A model generated the notes under the pieces. It saw only the letters and a list, made by a program, of their open reading frames with translations, ran no database searches and had not been told where the DNA came from. A stretch of DNA of 64,000 bases from Phytohabitans maris (GTDB taxonomy: Bacteria; Actinomycetota; Actinomycetes; Mycobacteriales; Micromonosporaceae), in contig NZ_JAVHUY010000006.1 in NCBI RefSeq assembly GCF_031085175.1, positions 124,001-188,000 on the forward strand, in the 5' to 3' direction. The first letter of the stretch is position 1; every line of letters starts with the position of its first letter. A program made the translations under genes and the position numbers. Positions 7,909 to 16,731 of this stretch are shown piece by piece.

Positions 7909-9138
7909 TCAGTGGGCGGCGACCGGCACGGCCACCGCGTCGACCTCGACAGGGTCGAGGCGGCCGGGGCGGACCACCGCGAACAGCACGGCCGTCGCCG
8001 CGGTCAGCCCGGCGAGCATCACCACGGCCATCGCCACGCCGCCGTTGCCGAGCACGCCGACCAGCGGGGCGGCCACCGCGCCGACGCCGAACTGGATCGC
8101 GCCGAGCAGCGCGGCCGCGGTGCCGGCCGCCTCGCCGTGCCGGGTCATCGCCAGCGCGGGCGCGTTGGGCAGCGCGAGGCCCGCCGCGGAGAGCACCAGC
8201 CAGAGCGCCGCGAGCAGCGTGCCGAGCCCGCCGAAGCCGGTGGCGGCGAACGCGAGCAGCAGTACGCCGCCCGCGGTGCCGGTGGCCAGCGCCGCGACCA
8301 GGATCCGCTGCGGCGTGTACCGGCGCAGCAGCCGCACGTTGACCTGGCTGGCCCCGATCAGTCCGACCGCGCCGGCGCCGAACGCGACCGCGAACTCCTG
8401 CTCGCTCAGCCCGAACTGGTCCTGCATGACGAAGGACGAGCCGGCCACGTACGCGAAGAGGGCCGCCATGCTCAGCCCGGCGACGAAGACGAGCCCGACG
8501 AACGTGCGGTCCCGGGCGAGCTGGCCGAGCCCGCGGAGCGTGGCGCGGACGCCGGCCGGGCGGCGCCGCTGCGGCGGGAGGGTCTCCGGCAGCCGCAGCG
8601 CGGCCACGCCGACCAGGATGACGCCGAAGGCGGCGAGGACGACGAAGACGCCCCGCCACTCGGTCCAGCGCAGCACCGCACCGCCGAGCGTGGGCGCGAG
8701 GATCGGCGCCGCCCCCATGACCAGCATCAGGCGGGAGAAGAGGCTGGCGAACGCCGTACCGGTGAACAGGTCACGCACGACGGCGAGCGCCACCACCGAG
8801 GAGGCCGCGACGCCGAGGCCCTGGAGCACCCGCAGGGTGCCGAGCACCGCGATGTTGGGCGCGACGACGCAGAGCACGGAGGCGACGATGTGCAGCGCGA
8901 GGCCGGCCAGGAGCGGGGCGCGCCGGCCGTACGCGTCGGAGAGCGGGCCGATCACGAGCTGGCCGAGCGCCAGGCCGACGAGCGTGCCGGTGAGCGTGAG
9001 CTGCACCGCGGTGTCGGTGGTCTCCAGGCCGCTGGTGATGGCGGGCAGGGCCGGGAGGTACATGTCGATGGTCAGGGGGCCGATCGCGATCAGCGAGCCG
9101 AGCACGAGGACCAGCCGAAGCCGGTCCCGGCGGCTCAT
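7909..9138 (-). CDS. Bcr/CflA-type multidrug efflux MFS transporter
   Basis: 409 residues from ATG 9138. Twelve transmembrane segments are expected. The N-terminus LVLVLGSLIAIGPLTIDMYLPALP is diagnostic of the DHA1 Bcr/CflA subfamily, and the MFS loop GPLSDAYGRRAPLL follows helix 2; RVLQGLGVAASSVVALAVVRD is the subfamily's helix 4-5 motif. It should export small drugs by proton antiport. A much longer reading frame extends upstream to 9732 but would be antisense to DUF5709, so the internal ATG is chosen. Confidence 0.9.
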   Translation of the reverse strand: MSRRDRLRLVLVLGSLIAIGPLTIDMYLPALPAITSGLETTDTAVQLTLTGTLVGLALGQLVIGPLSDAYGRRAPLLAGLALHIVASVLCVVAPNIAVLGTLRVLQGLGVAASSVVALAVVRDLFTGTAFASLFSRLMLVMGAAPILAPTLGGAVLRWTEWRGVFVVLAAFGVILVGVAALRLPETLPPQRRRPAGVRATLRGLGQLARDRTFVGLVFVAGLSMAALFAYVAGSSFVMQDQFGLSEQEFAVAFGAGAVGLIGASQVNVRLLRRYTPQRILVAALATGTAGGVLLLAFAATGFGGLGTLLAALWLVLSAAGLALPNAPALAMTRHGEAAGTAAALLGAIQFGVGAVAAPLVGVLGNGGVAMAVVMLAGLTAATAVLFAVVRPGRLDPVEVDAVAVPVAAH

Positions 9139-9233
9139 CAGTTCACCGTTGAGCACACAGCCACCAACGGCACCAACGCGGAAGCATTCCCGCTCAGTCC
9201 GGAGGTGCGCCAGCTCACATCCGCGCGCGGCCC

Positions 9234-9239
9234 TAGGCT
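9234..9239 (+). promoter_or_regulatory. TAGGCT -10 element, leaderless, N7 to ATG 9247
   Basis: TAGGCT, seven bases, then ATG. Identical hexamer and spacing to the dsbA-like gene at 5844. Confidence 0.55.
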
Positions 9240-9246
9240 GTGGACC

Positions 9247-9711
9247 ATGACGCAGGACGACTCGCGCGACGACATCCGCCAGGGCGACGAGATCGAGGAC
9301 GACGGCGTGCTCGACACGTACGACACGCTCGACGACGACCGCGTCGAGGACCCGCTGGACACCGGTATCGCCCCGGCCGACCGGTGGAGCGGCGCCGACC
9401 GGTACGGCACGACCGAGGCGGAGGAGCGGGCCGGCGAGTCGCTCGACCAGTACCTCGCGCAGGAGGAGCCGGACCTCGACCCGTATGCCGAGGACGGCGA
9501 CCGCGACGAGGACGAGCTGACCCGCCGCGGGTACGAGCGGGAGGCGCGCGCCGGCCGGCTGGTCGCCGACGACGAGGGCTTCGGCGAGGACGAGGAGCCC
9601 GACTCGGTCGGCTGGGACCGGGGCATCGACGGCGGCGGCGCGAGCGCCGAGGAGGCCGCGGTGCACGTGGTCGACGACCCCGACGGCCCCGGCGACGGGC
9701 CGCTGCGCTGA
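9247..9711 (+). CDS. DUF5709 acidic protein
   Basis: 154 residues, strongly acidic (many Asp/Glu) and probably largely disordered. The family hallmarks are visible: an N-terminal DDGVLDTYDTLDDD-like segment, a central GTTxxEERxGESLDQxLAQEEPD stretch, and the C-terminal GGGASAEEAAVHVV. Function unknown; the family is confined to actinobacteria. The TGA stop overlaps a possible CTG start of the nhaA gene, suggesting translational coupling. Confidence 0.85.
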   Translation: MTQDDSRDDIRQGDEIEDDGVLDTYDTLDDDRVEDPLDTGIAPADRWSGADRYGTTEAEERAGESLDQYLAQEEPDLDPYAEDGDRDEDELTRRGYEREARAGRLVADDEGFGEDEEPDSVGWDRGIDGGGASAEEAAVHVVDDPDGPGDGPLR

Positions 9712-11105
9712 CCACGGCACCGCTGCCGCCACGGCCCGGCCCCCGGCCGCGGGTCAGCATCCCGGTACCGCATGTCTCCCAGCCGCTGCAGCGCTTCCTG
9801 GCCACCGAGGCGGGCAGCGCGATGCTGCTGCTCGTCGCCGCGGTGGCGGCGCTGGTCTGGGCCAACCTGCCCGGCGACAGCTACGAGTCGTTCTGGCACA
9901 CCGAGGCCCTGGTCCGGGTCGGCGACGCCTCGCTCGCCCTGGACCTGCGGCACTGGGTGAACGACGGCGCGATGTCGCTGTTCTTCCTCGCGGTCGGCCT
10001 GGAGATCAGCCGCGAGGTCACGGTCGGCGAGCTGCGCAACCCGCGCGCGGTGTTCGTGCCCGTGCTCGGCGCGATCGGCGGCATCGTGCTGCCGGCGCTC
10101 GTCTTCTTCGCGTTCAACCCGTCCGGCCCGGCGGCGCACGGCTGGGGCATCCCGGTCTCCACGGACACCGCGTTCGTGGTCGGCATCCTGGCCCTCTTCG
10201 GCCCGCGCTGCCCGGACCAGCTCCGCCTCTTCCTGCTCACGCTCGCGATCGCCGACGACATCGGCGCCATCACGATCATGGCGTTCTTCTACTCCGAGGG
10301 CGTCTCGGCCACCGCGCTCGGCCTGGCCGCGCTCTTCGTGGTCGTGCTCGTCATGCTCCGCTGGGTGGGCGTCTGGCAGCTGCGGCTCTACGTCATGGCC
10401 GGCCTCGGCCTCTGGGGCACCGTGTACGCCTCGGGCGTGCACCCCACGCTCGCCGGCGTGATCCTCGGGCTGCTCGTGCCGGCGACCCCGGTCGACCCGC
10501 GTCAGCGGGAGTGGCTGCGCTTCTACGGCCGGGCGGTGATCGAGCGGGCCGACGCCGCCCGCGCGCGGCTCGCGGTGCTGGCCACCCGCGCGACGGTACC
10601 GGCGAACGACCGGCTCCAGGACGCGCTGCACCCGATCAGCGCGTTCCTGGTGGTGCCGATCTTCGGCCTGGCCAACGCCGGGGTGCGGCTCGACATGGAG
10701 ACCATCCGCCGCGCGGCCACCTCGCCGCTCACGATCGGCGTCGTCGTGGCGCTGCTGGTCGGCAAGACGATCGGCATCAGCGTGGGCAGCGCGGTCGCGC
10801 TCCGCACCCGCCTCGGCGACCTGCCCGGCCGGGTGCGGTACGGCCACCTCATCGGCGGCGGGCTGCTGGCCGGTATCGGCTTCACGATCTCGCTGTTCAT
10901 CGCCGACCTGGCGTTCCAGGACGAGCTGCTGCGCGACGAGGCGAAGATCGGGGTACTGGCCGGGTCGCTGCTGGCCGCCGTACTCGGCTCGCTCGCCCTG
11001 CGCTACCTCGGCGAGCGCCTCCCGCTCTGCACCGTCGACGACTCCGGTGGCGCACCGCCCCTGCCGACCGGCCCATGGCGCGACCCCACCCTGGCCCAAC
11101 CCTGA
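9708..11105 (+). CDS. nhaA: Na+/H+ antiporter NhaA
   Basis: About 465 residues if it starts at CTG 9708, which overlaps the upstream TGA (CTGA). No ATG/GTG/TTG sits where homology needs the N-terminus: ATG 9822 is in frame but would remove the conserved RFLATEAGSA segment before helix 1. NhaA signatures are clear: NDGAMSLFFLAVGLEISREV, STDTAFVVGILALFGPR, LTLAIADDIGAI with the paired Asp residues that bind Na+/H+, and GLANAGV and GGGLLAGIGFTISLFI. It exchanges sodium for protons at the membrane. Identity is firm; the start is not. Confidence 0.85.
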   Translation: MTTAPLPPRPGPRPRVSIPVPHVSQPLQRFLATEAGSAMLLLVAAVAALVWANLPGDSYESFWHTEALVRVGDASLALDLRHWVNDGAMSLFFLAVGLEISREVTVGELRNPRAVFVPVLGAIGGIVLPALVFFAFNPSGPAAHGWGIPVSTDTAFVVGILALFGPRCPDQLRLFLLTLAIADDIGAITIMAFFYSEGVSATALGLAALFVVVLVMLRWVGVWQLRLYVMAGLGLWGTVYASGVHPTLAGVILGLLVPATPVDPRQREWLRFYGRAVIERADAARARLAVLATRATVPANDRLQDALHPISAFLVVPIFGLANAGVRLDMETIRRAATSPLTIGVVVALLVGKTIGISVGSAVALRTRLGDLPGRVRYGHLIGGGLLAGIGFTISLFIADLAFQDELLRDEAKIGVLAGSLLAAVLGSLALRYLGERLPLCTVDDSGGAPPLPTGPWRDPTLAQP

Positions 11106-11173
11106 CCCCTCGCGTGTCGGCCGGCGCGCCGTTCCACGAAGTCCCTGATCAACCGCGCGGTGGGGCGGTGACG

Positions 11174-11262
11174 CCAAACAGCGACGCTGGCTTATGCCCC
11201 AGTTACCGTCTGGTTTGGCTGGCGTTCGCCAAACGGTTGTGGAGTTCTTGCCAAACGGTTTG
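11174..11262 (+). promoter_or_regulatory. Cluster of CCAAAC/GTTTGG elements, possible operators
   Basis: CCAAAC occurs at 11174, GGTTTGG at 11212, GCCAAACGGTT at 11228 and CCAAACGGTTTG at 11251; the last contains the perfect 11-bp palindrome CAAAC-G-GTTTG. All lie in the 174-bp gap ahead of the GGDEF-EAL gene, the last about 18 bases before its start, which fits a repressor site. Confidence 0.5.
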
Positions 11263-11279
11263 TCGCCCGGGAGGACGGC

Positions 11280-13058
11280 ATGGGGCAGGTGGGTGCCATC
11301 GACCCGCTCGCGCCGGCGGCGCCTGCCTTGGTGGGCGAGCTGGCCGGCCCGCTGCCCGTCGTCTCGCCGCTGATCAGCTGCGCCGACCTCGACCAGATCT
11401 TCCGCCTCCGTTCCGACCTGACCTCGGTGGCGGTGCAGGAGACCACCGGCCGGGTGGGTCTGGTGATGCGCGACCCGTTCACCCACCTGATGTCCGGGCC
11501 GTACGGCTACGGCCGCGCCCTCTGGGAAAAGCTGCCGGTCGCCGCCGCCACCGACTGGGATCCGCTGCTGCTCGCCGCCGGGATGGGCGTGGCGCACGCC
11601 TGCGAGCGGCTGCGCCGCCGGGCGCGGAGCGCGCGCTACCACGACGCGCTGGTGCGGATGCCCGACGGCGCCATCGGCCGGGTGTCGGCCGCCCGGCTCT
11701 TCGACGCGCTCGCCGAGATCATGGCGGACCAGGCGGTCCGCGACCCGCTCACCGGCGTGGCCAACCGGGCGCACTTCCTGGACCAGCTCGGCCGCGCCTG
11801 CGCCGACGGCAGCGGCCAGGCGGTGCTGGTGGCGTACGTCGACCTCGACAAGATGAAGCAGGTCAACGACGCGCTCGGCCACGACGCCGGCGACCGCCTG
11901 CTCCGGTCCGCCGCCCGGCGCCTCGCGAAGGCCGCCGGGCCGGCCAGCGTGGTGGCCCGGCTGGGCGGCGACGAGTTCGCGGTGCTGATCCGCCTCCCGC
12001 CGGCCGCGCGCACGATCGACATGGCGCTCGCGGTGGGTGAGGCGTTGCGGGCGGCGCTCGCCGAGACCGACCCCCGGCTGCCCGCGGAGGCGCACAGCCG
12101 GGCCAGCGTCGGCGTCGCGATCGGCGGCGAGCATCCGGACGGGCACACCGTGCTGACCGAGGCCGACATGGCCATGTACCGGGCCAAGCAGTCCGGTGGC
12201 GACGCGGTGCGCGTCGTGGTCGACGTCGAGGGGCGGCTGCGGGCCCGCCATCCGGCCGCGGGCCGCGGGTTGGCGCGCGCCATCGAAAAGCTCGAGCTCC
12301 GCCTGCACTACCAACCCATCATCCGGGTACGCGATCGCGCGATCGACGGTGTCGAGGCGCTGGTCCGCTGGCAGCACCCGGAGCAGGGGCGGCTCTCCCC
12401 GGAGCAGTTCCTGCCGGACGTGGCCCGGGCCGGCCTGCTGCCCGAGCTCGACCGGTGGGTGCTGGAGGCGGCCTGCGCCGACTTCGGCGGCTGGAGCGCC
12501 GAGCTGGGCGACCGTGCACCCCGGCACCTCAACGTCAACATCTCCGCCGAGACGCTCGTCGCCGACGGGCTGGAGGCGATGGTGATGGATGCGTTGCAGA
12601 ACGCCGGGCTCGCCCCCGACCGCCTGCGCCTGGAGCTGCCCGAGTCGGCCGAGCTCTCGGTGCTGACCGGCGCGGTGCCCCAGCTCGCGGCGGTACGCGG
12701 GCACGGCGTCGCGATCATGCTCGACGACATGGGCGCCGGCCTCTCGACGCTGCGGCACCTGTCCGTCCTCCCGGTGACCGGCATCAAGATCGACCAGCTC
12801 TTCGTGAGCGGCATGCTGGACAACCGCAACGACCACGCGGTGGTGCGCCTCCTCTCCGACCTGGGCCACAACCTCGGCCTGGCCGTGACCGCCGAGGGCG
12901 TCGAGAGCGCCGAGCACCTCGCCGAGCTGCGCCGCCTGGGCGTACCGCACGCGCAGGGCTACTACACCGGCCGCCCGCAGCCGCCGGACCGCCTGCTCGA
13001 CACCTTGCAGGCGACGCTCCTGCCCGAGCCCGCCCCCTGGCTGGCCGCCGCGGGCTGA
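11280..13058 (+). CDS. GGDEF-EAL bifunctional c-di-GMP protein
   Basis: 592 residues from ATG 11280 with GGGAGG upstream. An N-terminal sensory region (1-150) of unknown fold precedes a GGDEF domain (about 152-310) with DPLTGVANR and an intact GGDEF near 229-233, then an EAL domain (about 330-580) with VEALVRWQHP, LNVNIS, LELPES, LDDMGAG, IKIDQ and AEGVES. The acidic, Asn and Lys residues needed for metal binding and catalysis appear present, so it may make and break c-di-GMP. No RxxD inhibitory site is evident just before GGDEF. No transmembrane segment: a cytoplasmic regulator. Confidence 0.9.
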   Translation: MGQVGAIDPLAPAAPALVGELAGPLPVVSPLISCADLDQIFRLRSDLTSVAVQETTGRVGLVMRDPFTHLMSGPYGYGRALWEKLPVAAATDWDPLLLAAGMGVAHACERLRRRARSARYHDALVRMPDGAIGRVSAARLFDALAEIMADQAVRDPLTGVANRAHFLDQLGRACADGSGQAVLVAYVDLDKMKQVNDALGHDAGDRLLRSAARRLAKAAGPASVVARLGGDEFAVLIRLPPAARTIDMALAVGEALRAALAETDPRLPAEAHSRASVGVAIGGEHPDGHTVLTEADMAMYRAKQSGGDAVRVVVDVEGRLRARHPAAGRGLARAIEKLELRLHYQPIIRVRDRAIDGVEALVRWQHPEQGRLSPEQFLPDVARAGLLPELDRWVLEAACADFGGWSAELGDRAPRHLNVNISAETLVADGLEAMVMDALQNAGLAPDRLRLELPESAELSVLTGAVPQLAAVRGHGVAIMLDDMGAGLSTLRHLSVLPVTGIKIDQLFVSGMLDNRNDHAVVRLLSDLGHNLGLAVTAEGVESAEHLAELRRLGVPHAQGYYTGRPQPPDRLLDTLQATLLPEPAPWLAAAG

Positions 13059-13103
13059 CCGCGGGCCGGCGGGCGCGGGCGCGGGGCGTGGACGTGCCGC
13101 CGG

Positions 13104-13619
13104 TCAGCAGGTGCGGTAGACGTAGTCGGCCATGTCGCGGTACGGCGCGACGTCCGGGATCGTGCGGCGCGAGGTGCTCGCCGTGAAGAGCGGGGTGTCG
13201 GTGGCGCCGGCCTCGTTGATGAACGTCACCGAGCCGGTCGACATCCGGTAGTGCACCGAGGCCGTGCGGTTGCGCCAGTTCCACGTGCCCAGGTCCTGGG
13301 CGCCGCAGTCGCTGAGCTTGCCGCGCGGGTACGTGTAGTTGGTGCCGTCGTAGAAGCAGAACCAGTTGGCGGGGCAGTCCGGCGTGGCGGCGGTGAGGTC
13401 GGTCCGCACGACGGTGACGACGAACCTGCCCCCGCTGTACGCGATGTCGGCCGCCCCGACCTGGACGCCGCCCGGGTTGGCCTTCAGGTAGGCGTCGACC
13501 TTGTCCTGGACGGTAGCCGCGCGCGCGGGCGCGGCGGTGGCGGTGATCGCCACGGTGGTGGTGGCTGCGGTCAGCAGTGCTGCTACTGGCCGTGCTCGCG
13601 CAAGTGCAGAGAGCAACAT
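13104..13619 (-). CDS. Secreted peptidase inhibitor family I36 protein
   Basis: 171 residues from ATG 13619. A signal peptide (about 1-34, ending APARA) is followed by an inhibitor_I36-type domain with CPANWFCFYDGTNYTYPRGK, the paired Cys residues, and WNWRNRTASVHYR. The fold is the small beta/gamma-crystallin-like inhibitor first known from a Streptomyces metalloprotease inhibitor. An additional N-terminal mature segment resembling a PepSY-like strand region (about 35-85) comes first. Probably extracellular; its target protease is not identifiable here. Confidence 0.85.
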   Translation of the reverse strand: MLLSALARARPVAALLTAATTTVAITATAAPARAATVQDKVDAYLKANPGGVQVGAADIAYSGGRFVVTVVRTDLTAATPDCPANWFCFYDGTNYTYPRGKLSDCGAQDLGTWNWRNRTASVHYRMSTGSVTFINEAGATDTPLFTASTSRRTIPDVAPYRDMADYVYRTC

Positions 13620-13626
13620 ATCACTC

Positions 13627-13632
13627 ACGGTA
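13627..13632 (-). promoter_or_regulatory. TACCGT -10 element, leaderless, N7 to ATG 13619
   Basis: On the minus strand TACCGT, seven bases, then ATG. No ribosome site is present. Confidence 0.45.
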
Positions 13633-13823
13633 AGAGCGCAATTACCATCAATGCCAGACTGTTGTCGCCAAATGGGCAAACGCGCAGCCGGTTCGGGTCA
13701 GCCACACCGACGAATTTGCGCGATGGTGTGTCACAGCGAGCCGCCTGGCGACATCTACCAACTAGGTAATCAGCCCAATCGCGGCGGGGGGCTTCGAGCG
13801 AGCTGTCCATCAAGGAGTCCACT

Positions 13824-14408
13824 TTGGGCACCGAAGGGGTGCGGGACGAAGCATGGCACGACGACCTCTACCGGCGTTACCGGCAACGGGTGATGGGGGT
13901 GGCGGCGTCGTTGTTGGGATATCAGCACAGCCACGACGCGGAGGAGATCGCTCAGGAGACGTTCACGACGGCGTGGGTGCGGCGGGAGGCCGTGGGTGAC
14001 GACCCCTGGCCCTGGCTGTACGTGACCACGCGCAACCACGTCTACAACCGCCAGCGGCTGCACGTGCGGCTGCTGCGTGCGCTGGCCCGGCTGGGGGAGC
14101 CCGGGCCGCCGCACGACGGTGGCCTGCGCGCCTGGGAGCGGCGGCACGACTTCGCGCCGGCGTGGCAGGCGATCAGCCAGGACGACCGCGAGCTGCTGCG
14201 GCAGCGCTACCTGCACGAGATGAGCGACGAGCAGATCGCGCAGGTGCTCGGCATCCTGCCGGCGACGGCCCGCAAGCGGGTGCAGCGGGCGCGCGACCGC
14301 CTGCGCAAGGTCATCGAGGAGATGGACAGCGATCCGACCCCGGGCGGGGCCACGCCGCCGGCCTGGGTCGGGCCGCTCGCGCACGCCGGCGCCCGAAAGG
14401 GGAAGTGA
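13824..14408 (+). CDS. ECF-type RNA polymerase sigma factor
   Basis: 194 residues from TTG 13824; AAGGAG six bases upstream decides this start. Sigma region 2 (about 14-80) shows DAEEIAQETFTTAWVRR; region 4 (about 115-170) shows DDRELLRQRYLHEMSDEQIAQVLGI followed by the helix ATARKRVQRARDRLRK. It should direct core RNA polymerase to a small regulon. It overlaps the next gene by one base (TGATG), which encodes a membrane protein that may act as its anti-sigma or sensor. Confidence 0.9.
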   Translation: MGTEGVRDEAWHDDLYRRYRQRVMGVAASLLGYQHSHDAEEIAQETFTTAWVRREAVGDDPWPWLYVTTRNHVYNRQRLHVRLLRALARLGEPGPPHDGGLRAWERRHDFAPAWQAISQDDRELLRQRYLHEMSDEQIAQVLGILPATARKRVQRARDRLRKVIEEMDSDPTPGGATPPAWVGPLAHAGARKGK

Positions 14409-15472
14409 TGGGACACCTCGAGGAGGACGAGGAGCACGCCGACGAGGTGGTACGCCAGGTGGTGCTGGGCGTCCATCCGGCCCGTGACCTTCCGGTGCCG
14501 CCGCCCCAGGCGACCTCCGCCGAGCTGCGCGCCCGGGCCGACGCGGGGCACACCGGCGGTTCCGTCCGGTGGGCGCTGCCCGTCGTGGTCGGCACCACCG
14601 TCGCGGCGGTCGCCCTGCTCGGCGCGGTCGGCGGTGGCCTGCTGACCTCCCGCGGGGCCACGGACGAGCCGCCGGCCGCCCTCTCCTCGCCGTCGACCGT
14701 GCCGGTGAGCGCTCGCGCCGGTACCCCCTCTCCGCTCGTCCGGTCGACCGCGGGTGACCCGCCCGCGGCGCGCTCCCACCTCGCCGCCCTCGCGAGGTCG
14801 GCGGCGCGCGCGCCGAAACCCGCCGCGGCCGGGGCCTACACGTACGTGCACGTGCAGACGTGGACCGCCGGGCGGAGCCGGGGGGCCCGCCCGACCTCCC
14901 GTGACGAGCGGCTGTGGTGGGCCGCCGACCGCTCCGGCCGGGCGGAGACCGTCGCGCTGTCGCAGCCGCCCCCCGTCCCGGTGCCGGGCGCGCCGGGAGC
15001 GTCCACTTCGGACGCCGCCATCACGACCTACGAGCCAGGGAAGGTGCCCGTCTTGGTTGACGCGCCGTCCGCACAGGCCCCACTGCTCGCGTTCCAGCTC
15101 GCCGACCGGCACCCGCTCAGCGAGGGACCGCGCGGGATGCTGCGCGCGGTGGCCGACCTCTACCGTTCCCACCACCTGGACCCGGCACAGCGCGCGGCCG
15201 CCCTCCAGGTGCTCGCGGACACCGAGGGCATCGACTACCGGGGGACCGTCGTCGACCGCAGCGGGCGCAGCGGCGTCGCGGTCAGCGTCGACAGCGACGG
15301 CGGCGCCACCCGCGACGTGGCCATCTTCGACCCCGGGGCCGGGCGCCTGCTCAGCTACGAGCGGGTCGAACTCGTCGGCGCCGCCACCTCGCCGTCCCGC
15401 TCGCCCGCCCTGGTGGCGTACGTGCTGTACCTCAACTCCGGCCGCACCGGGGCCGCCGGGGCGATCCCGTAG
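14408..15472 (+). CDS. CU044_5270-family membrane protein, sigma-factor partner
   Basis: 354 residues from ATG 14408. An acidic cytoplasmic N-terminus of about 55 residues precedes one transmembrane helix (about 58-82), then a Ser/Pro-rich linker and a large extracytoplasmic domain. YTYVHVQTW, the LWWAADRSGR segment and GTVVDRSGRSGVAVSVD match the CU044_5270 family, which is routinely coded next to ECF sigma factors in actinobacteria. The arrangement suggests an anti-sigma-like membrane partner, but no zinc-binding anti-sigma motif (HxxxCxxC) is visible. Confidence 0.8.
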   Translation: MGHLEEDEEHADEVVRQVVLGVHPARDLPVPPPQATSAELRARADAGHTGGSVRWALPVVVGTTVAAVALLGAVGGGLLTSRGATDEPPAALSSPSTVPVSARAGTPSPLVRSTAGDPPAARSHLAALARSAARAPKPAAAGAYTYVHVQTWTAGRSRGARPTSRDERLWWAADRSGRAETVALSQPPPVPVPGAPGASTSDAAITTYEPGKVPVLVDAPSAQAPLLAFQLADRHPLSEGPRGMLRAVADLYRSHHLDPAQRAAALQVLADTEGIDYRGTVVDRSGRSGVAVSVDSDGGATRDVAIFDPGAGRLLSYERVELVGAATSPSRSPALVAYVLYLNSGRTGAAGAIP

Positions 15473-15528
15473 CCGGGGCCATACCACCGCCGAATTGTGT
15501 TCGGGCTCGGCAGCCGATCCGCGTTCGT

Positions 15529-16530
15529 TTACTGCTCACTGTCCAGCGACGCCATACCGCCCGTGTTGTACCTGGTGCCCGCCACCGCCTCGGCCGGTAC
15601 GGCCGCCTCGATCCGGGCCAGCACCCGCGCGGTGAGCGTGACCCGGGGCGCGGCGAGCGACTCGGCGAGCCGTTCCCGGGTGCGGGCGCCCACCAGCGGC
15701 ACGATGTCGTCGCCCCGGCCGAGCACCCAGGCGATCGCCACCTGCGCCACGGTGGCCTCCTGCTCCTCGGCGATCTCGCGGAGCGCTTCCACGAGCCGCA
15801 GGTTGGCGTCGAGGTTTTCGCCCTGGAAGCGCGGGGCGTGGCCGCGGAAGTCGCCCACGCTCAGCTCGCGGTCCGCCCGCCAGTGGCCGGAGAGCAGCCC
15901 GCGCGACAGCACGCCGTACGCGGTGACGCCGATCCCCAGCTCCCGGGTGACCGGCAGGATCCGCTCCTCCAGGCCGCGCGACATCAGCGAGTACTCGATC
16001 TGCAGGTCGGCGACCGGGTGTACGGCGGCCGCCTTGCGGATGGTCTCCGCGCCCACCTCGGAGAGGCCCACGTGGCGCACGTACCCCTCGTCGATCATCT
16101 CCTTGATCGCGCCGACCGTCTCCTCGATCGGGATGGCGGGGTTGAGCCGCGCCGGGCGGTAGACGTCCACGTAGTCGGTGCCGAGCCGGCGCAGCGTGTA
16201 CGCCAGCCGGTCCTTGACGGCGGCGGCGCCGACGTCCACACCGACCGGCTGGAAGCCACCGCCCGGGGTGCGCATGCCGCCGAACTTCACGCTGATCACC
16301 ACGTCCTCGCGCTTGTGGTCGCGCAGCGCCCGGCCGATCATCAGCTCGTTGTGGCCCGAGCCGTAGAAGTCGCCGGTGTCGATCAGGTTGACGCCGGCGT
16401 CCAGCGCGGCGTGGATGGTCGCGACGCCCTCGGCCTCGTCCGCGGGGCCGTAGAAGTCGGACATGCCCATCGCGCCCAGGCCGAGCGCCGAGACGGCGGG
16501 GCCGGTCCGGCCGAGCTTGCGTGTCTCCAT
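15529..16530 (-). CDS. Aldo/keto reductase
   Basis: 333 residues from ATG 16530, preceded by GAGGGTGAC. A TIM-barrel AKR throughout: NLIDTGDFYGSG carries the catalytic Asp51 and Tyr56, VVISVKFGG the Lys82, and the C-terminal IVPLVGARTRERLAES the NADPH site. The position that normally holds the fourth catalytic residue, a His (as in YxxHRVDP), reads YRPARLNP, giving Ala127. It should reduce carbonyls with NADPH, perhaps with altered chemistry. It is divergent from a MmyB-type regulator, a frequent regulator/redox-enzyme arrangement in actinomycetes. Confidence 0.85.
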   Translation of the reverse strand: METRKLGRTGPAVSALGLGAMGMSDFYGPADEAEGVATIHAALDAGVNLIDTGDFYGSGHNELMIGRALRDHKREDVVISVKFGGMRTPGGGFQPVGVDVGAAAVKDRLAYTLRRLGTDYVDVYRPARLNPAIPIEETVGAIKEMIDEGYVRHVGLSEVGAETIRKAAAVHPVADLQIEYSLMSRGLEERILPVTRELGIGVTAYGVLSRGLLSGHWRADRELSVGDFRGHAPRFQGENLDANLRLVEALREIAEEQEATVAQVAIAWVLGRGDDIVPLVGARTRERLAESLAAPRVTLTARVLARIEAAVPAEAVAGTRYNTGGMASLDSEQ

Positions 16531-16627
16531 GTCACCCTCCGGTTTCTCGTTCACCCGCCGATCCTGTGGCGGTTACCCCAGACGTGGCAGGGCGAGCCTT
16601 ACCAGGGAGCGGCTCTCCCTGTCTCGC

Positions 16628-16731
16628 GTGGTCGGCCTCGGCGGGCTCGCCGTCGGCGGCGCGGATAGCCCGTGACGGGTGGTCGGCCTTGGCGGGCTCG
16701 CCGCCGCCGGCGGCGCGGATAGCCTTGACGG
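16628..16731 (+). repeat. Tandem duplication of a promoter region (51 and 53 bp units)
   Basis: Two near-identical units start GTGGTCGGCCT (16628 and 16679) and each ends with GATAGCC..TGACGG; a third GTGG begins at 16732, the regulator's start codon. The second unit carries TAGCCT at 16720-16725, six bases before that GTG, and serves as a leaderless -10 candidate. The first unit is a duplicated, perhaps inactive, version. Confidence 0.7.

Noticed and set aside
9138-12950. 1270-residue minus-strand frame spanning nhaA and the GGDEF-EAL gene
   Set aside because: Overlaps three well-supported plus-strand genes and has no recognisable domain.
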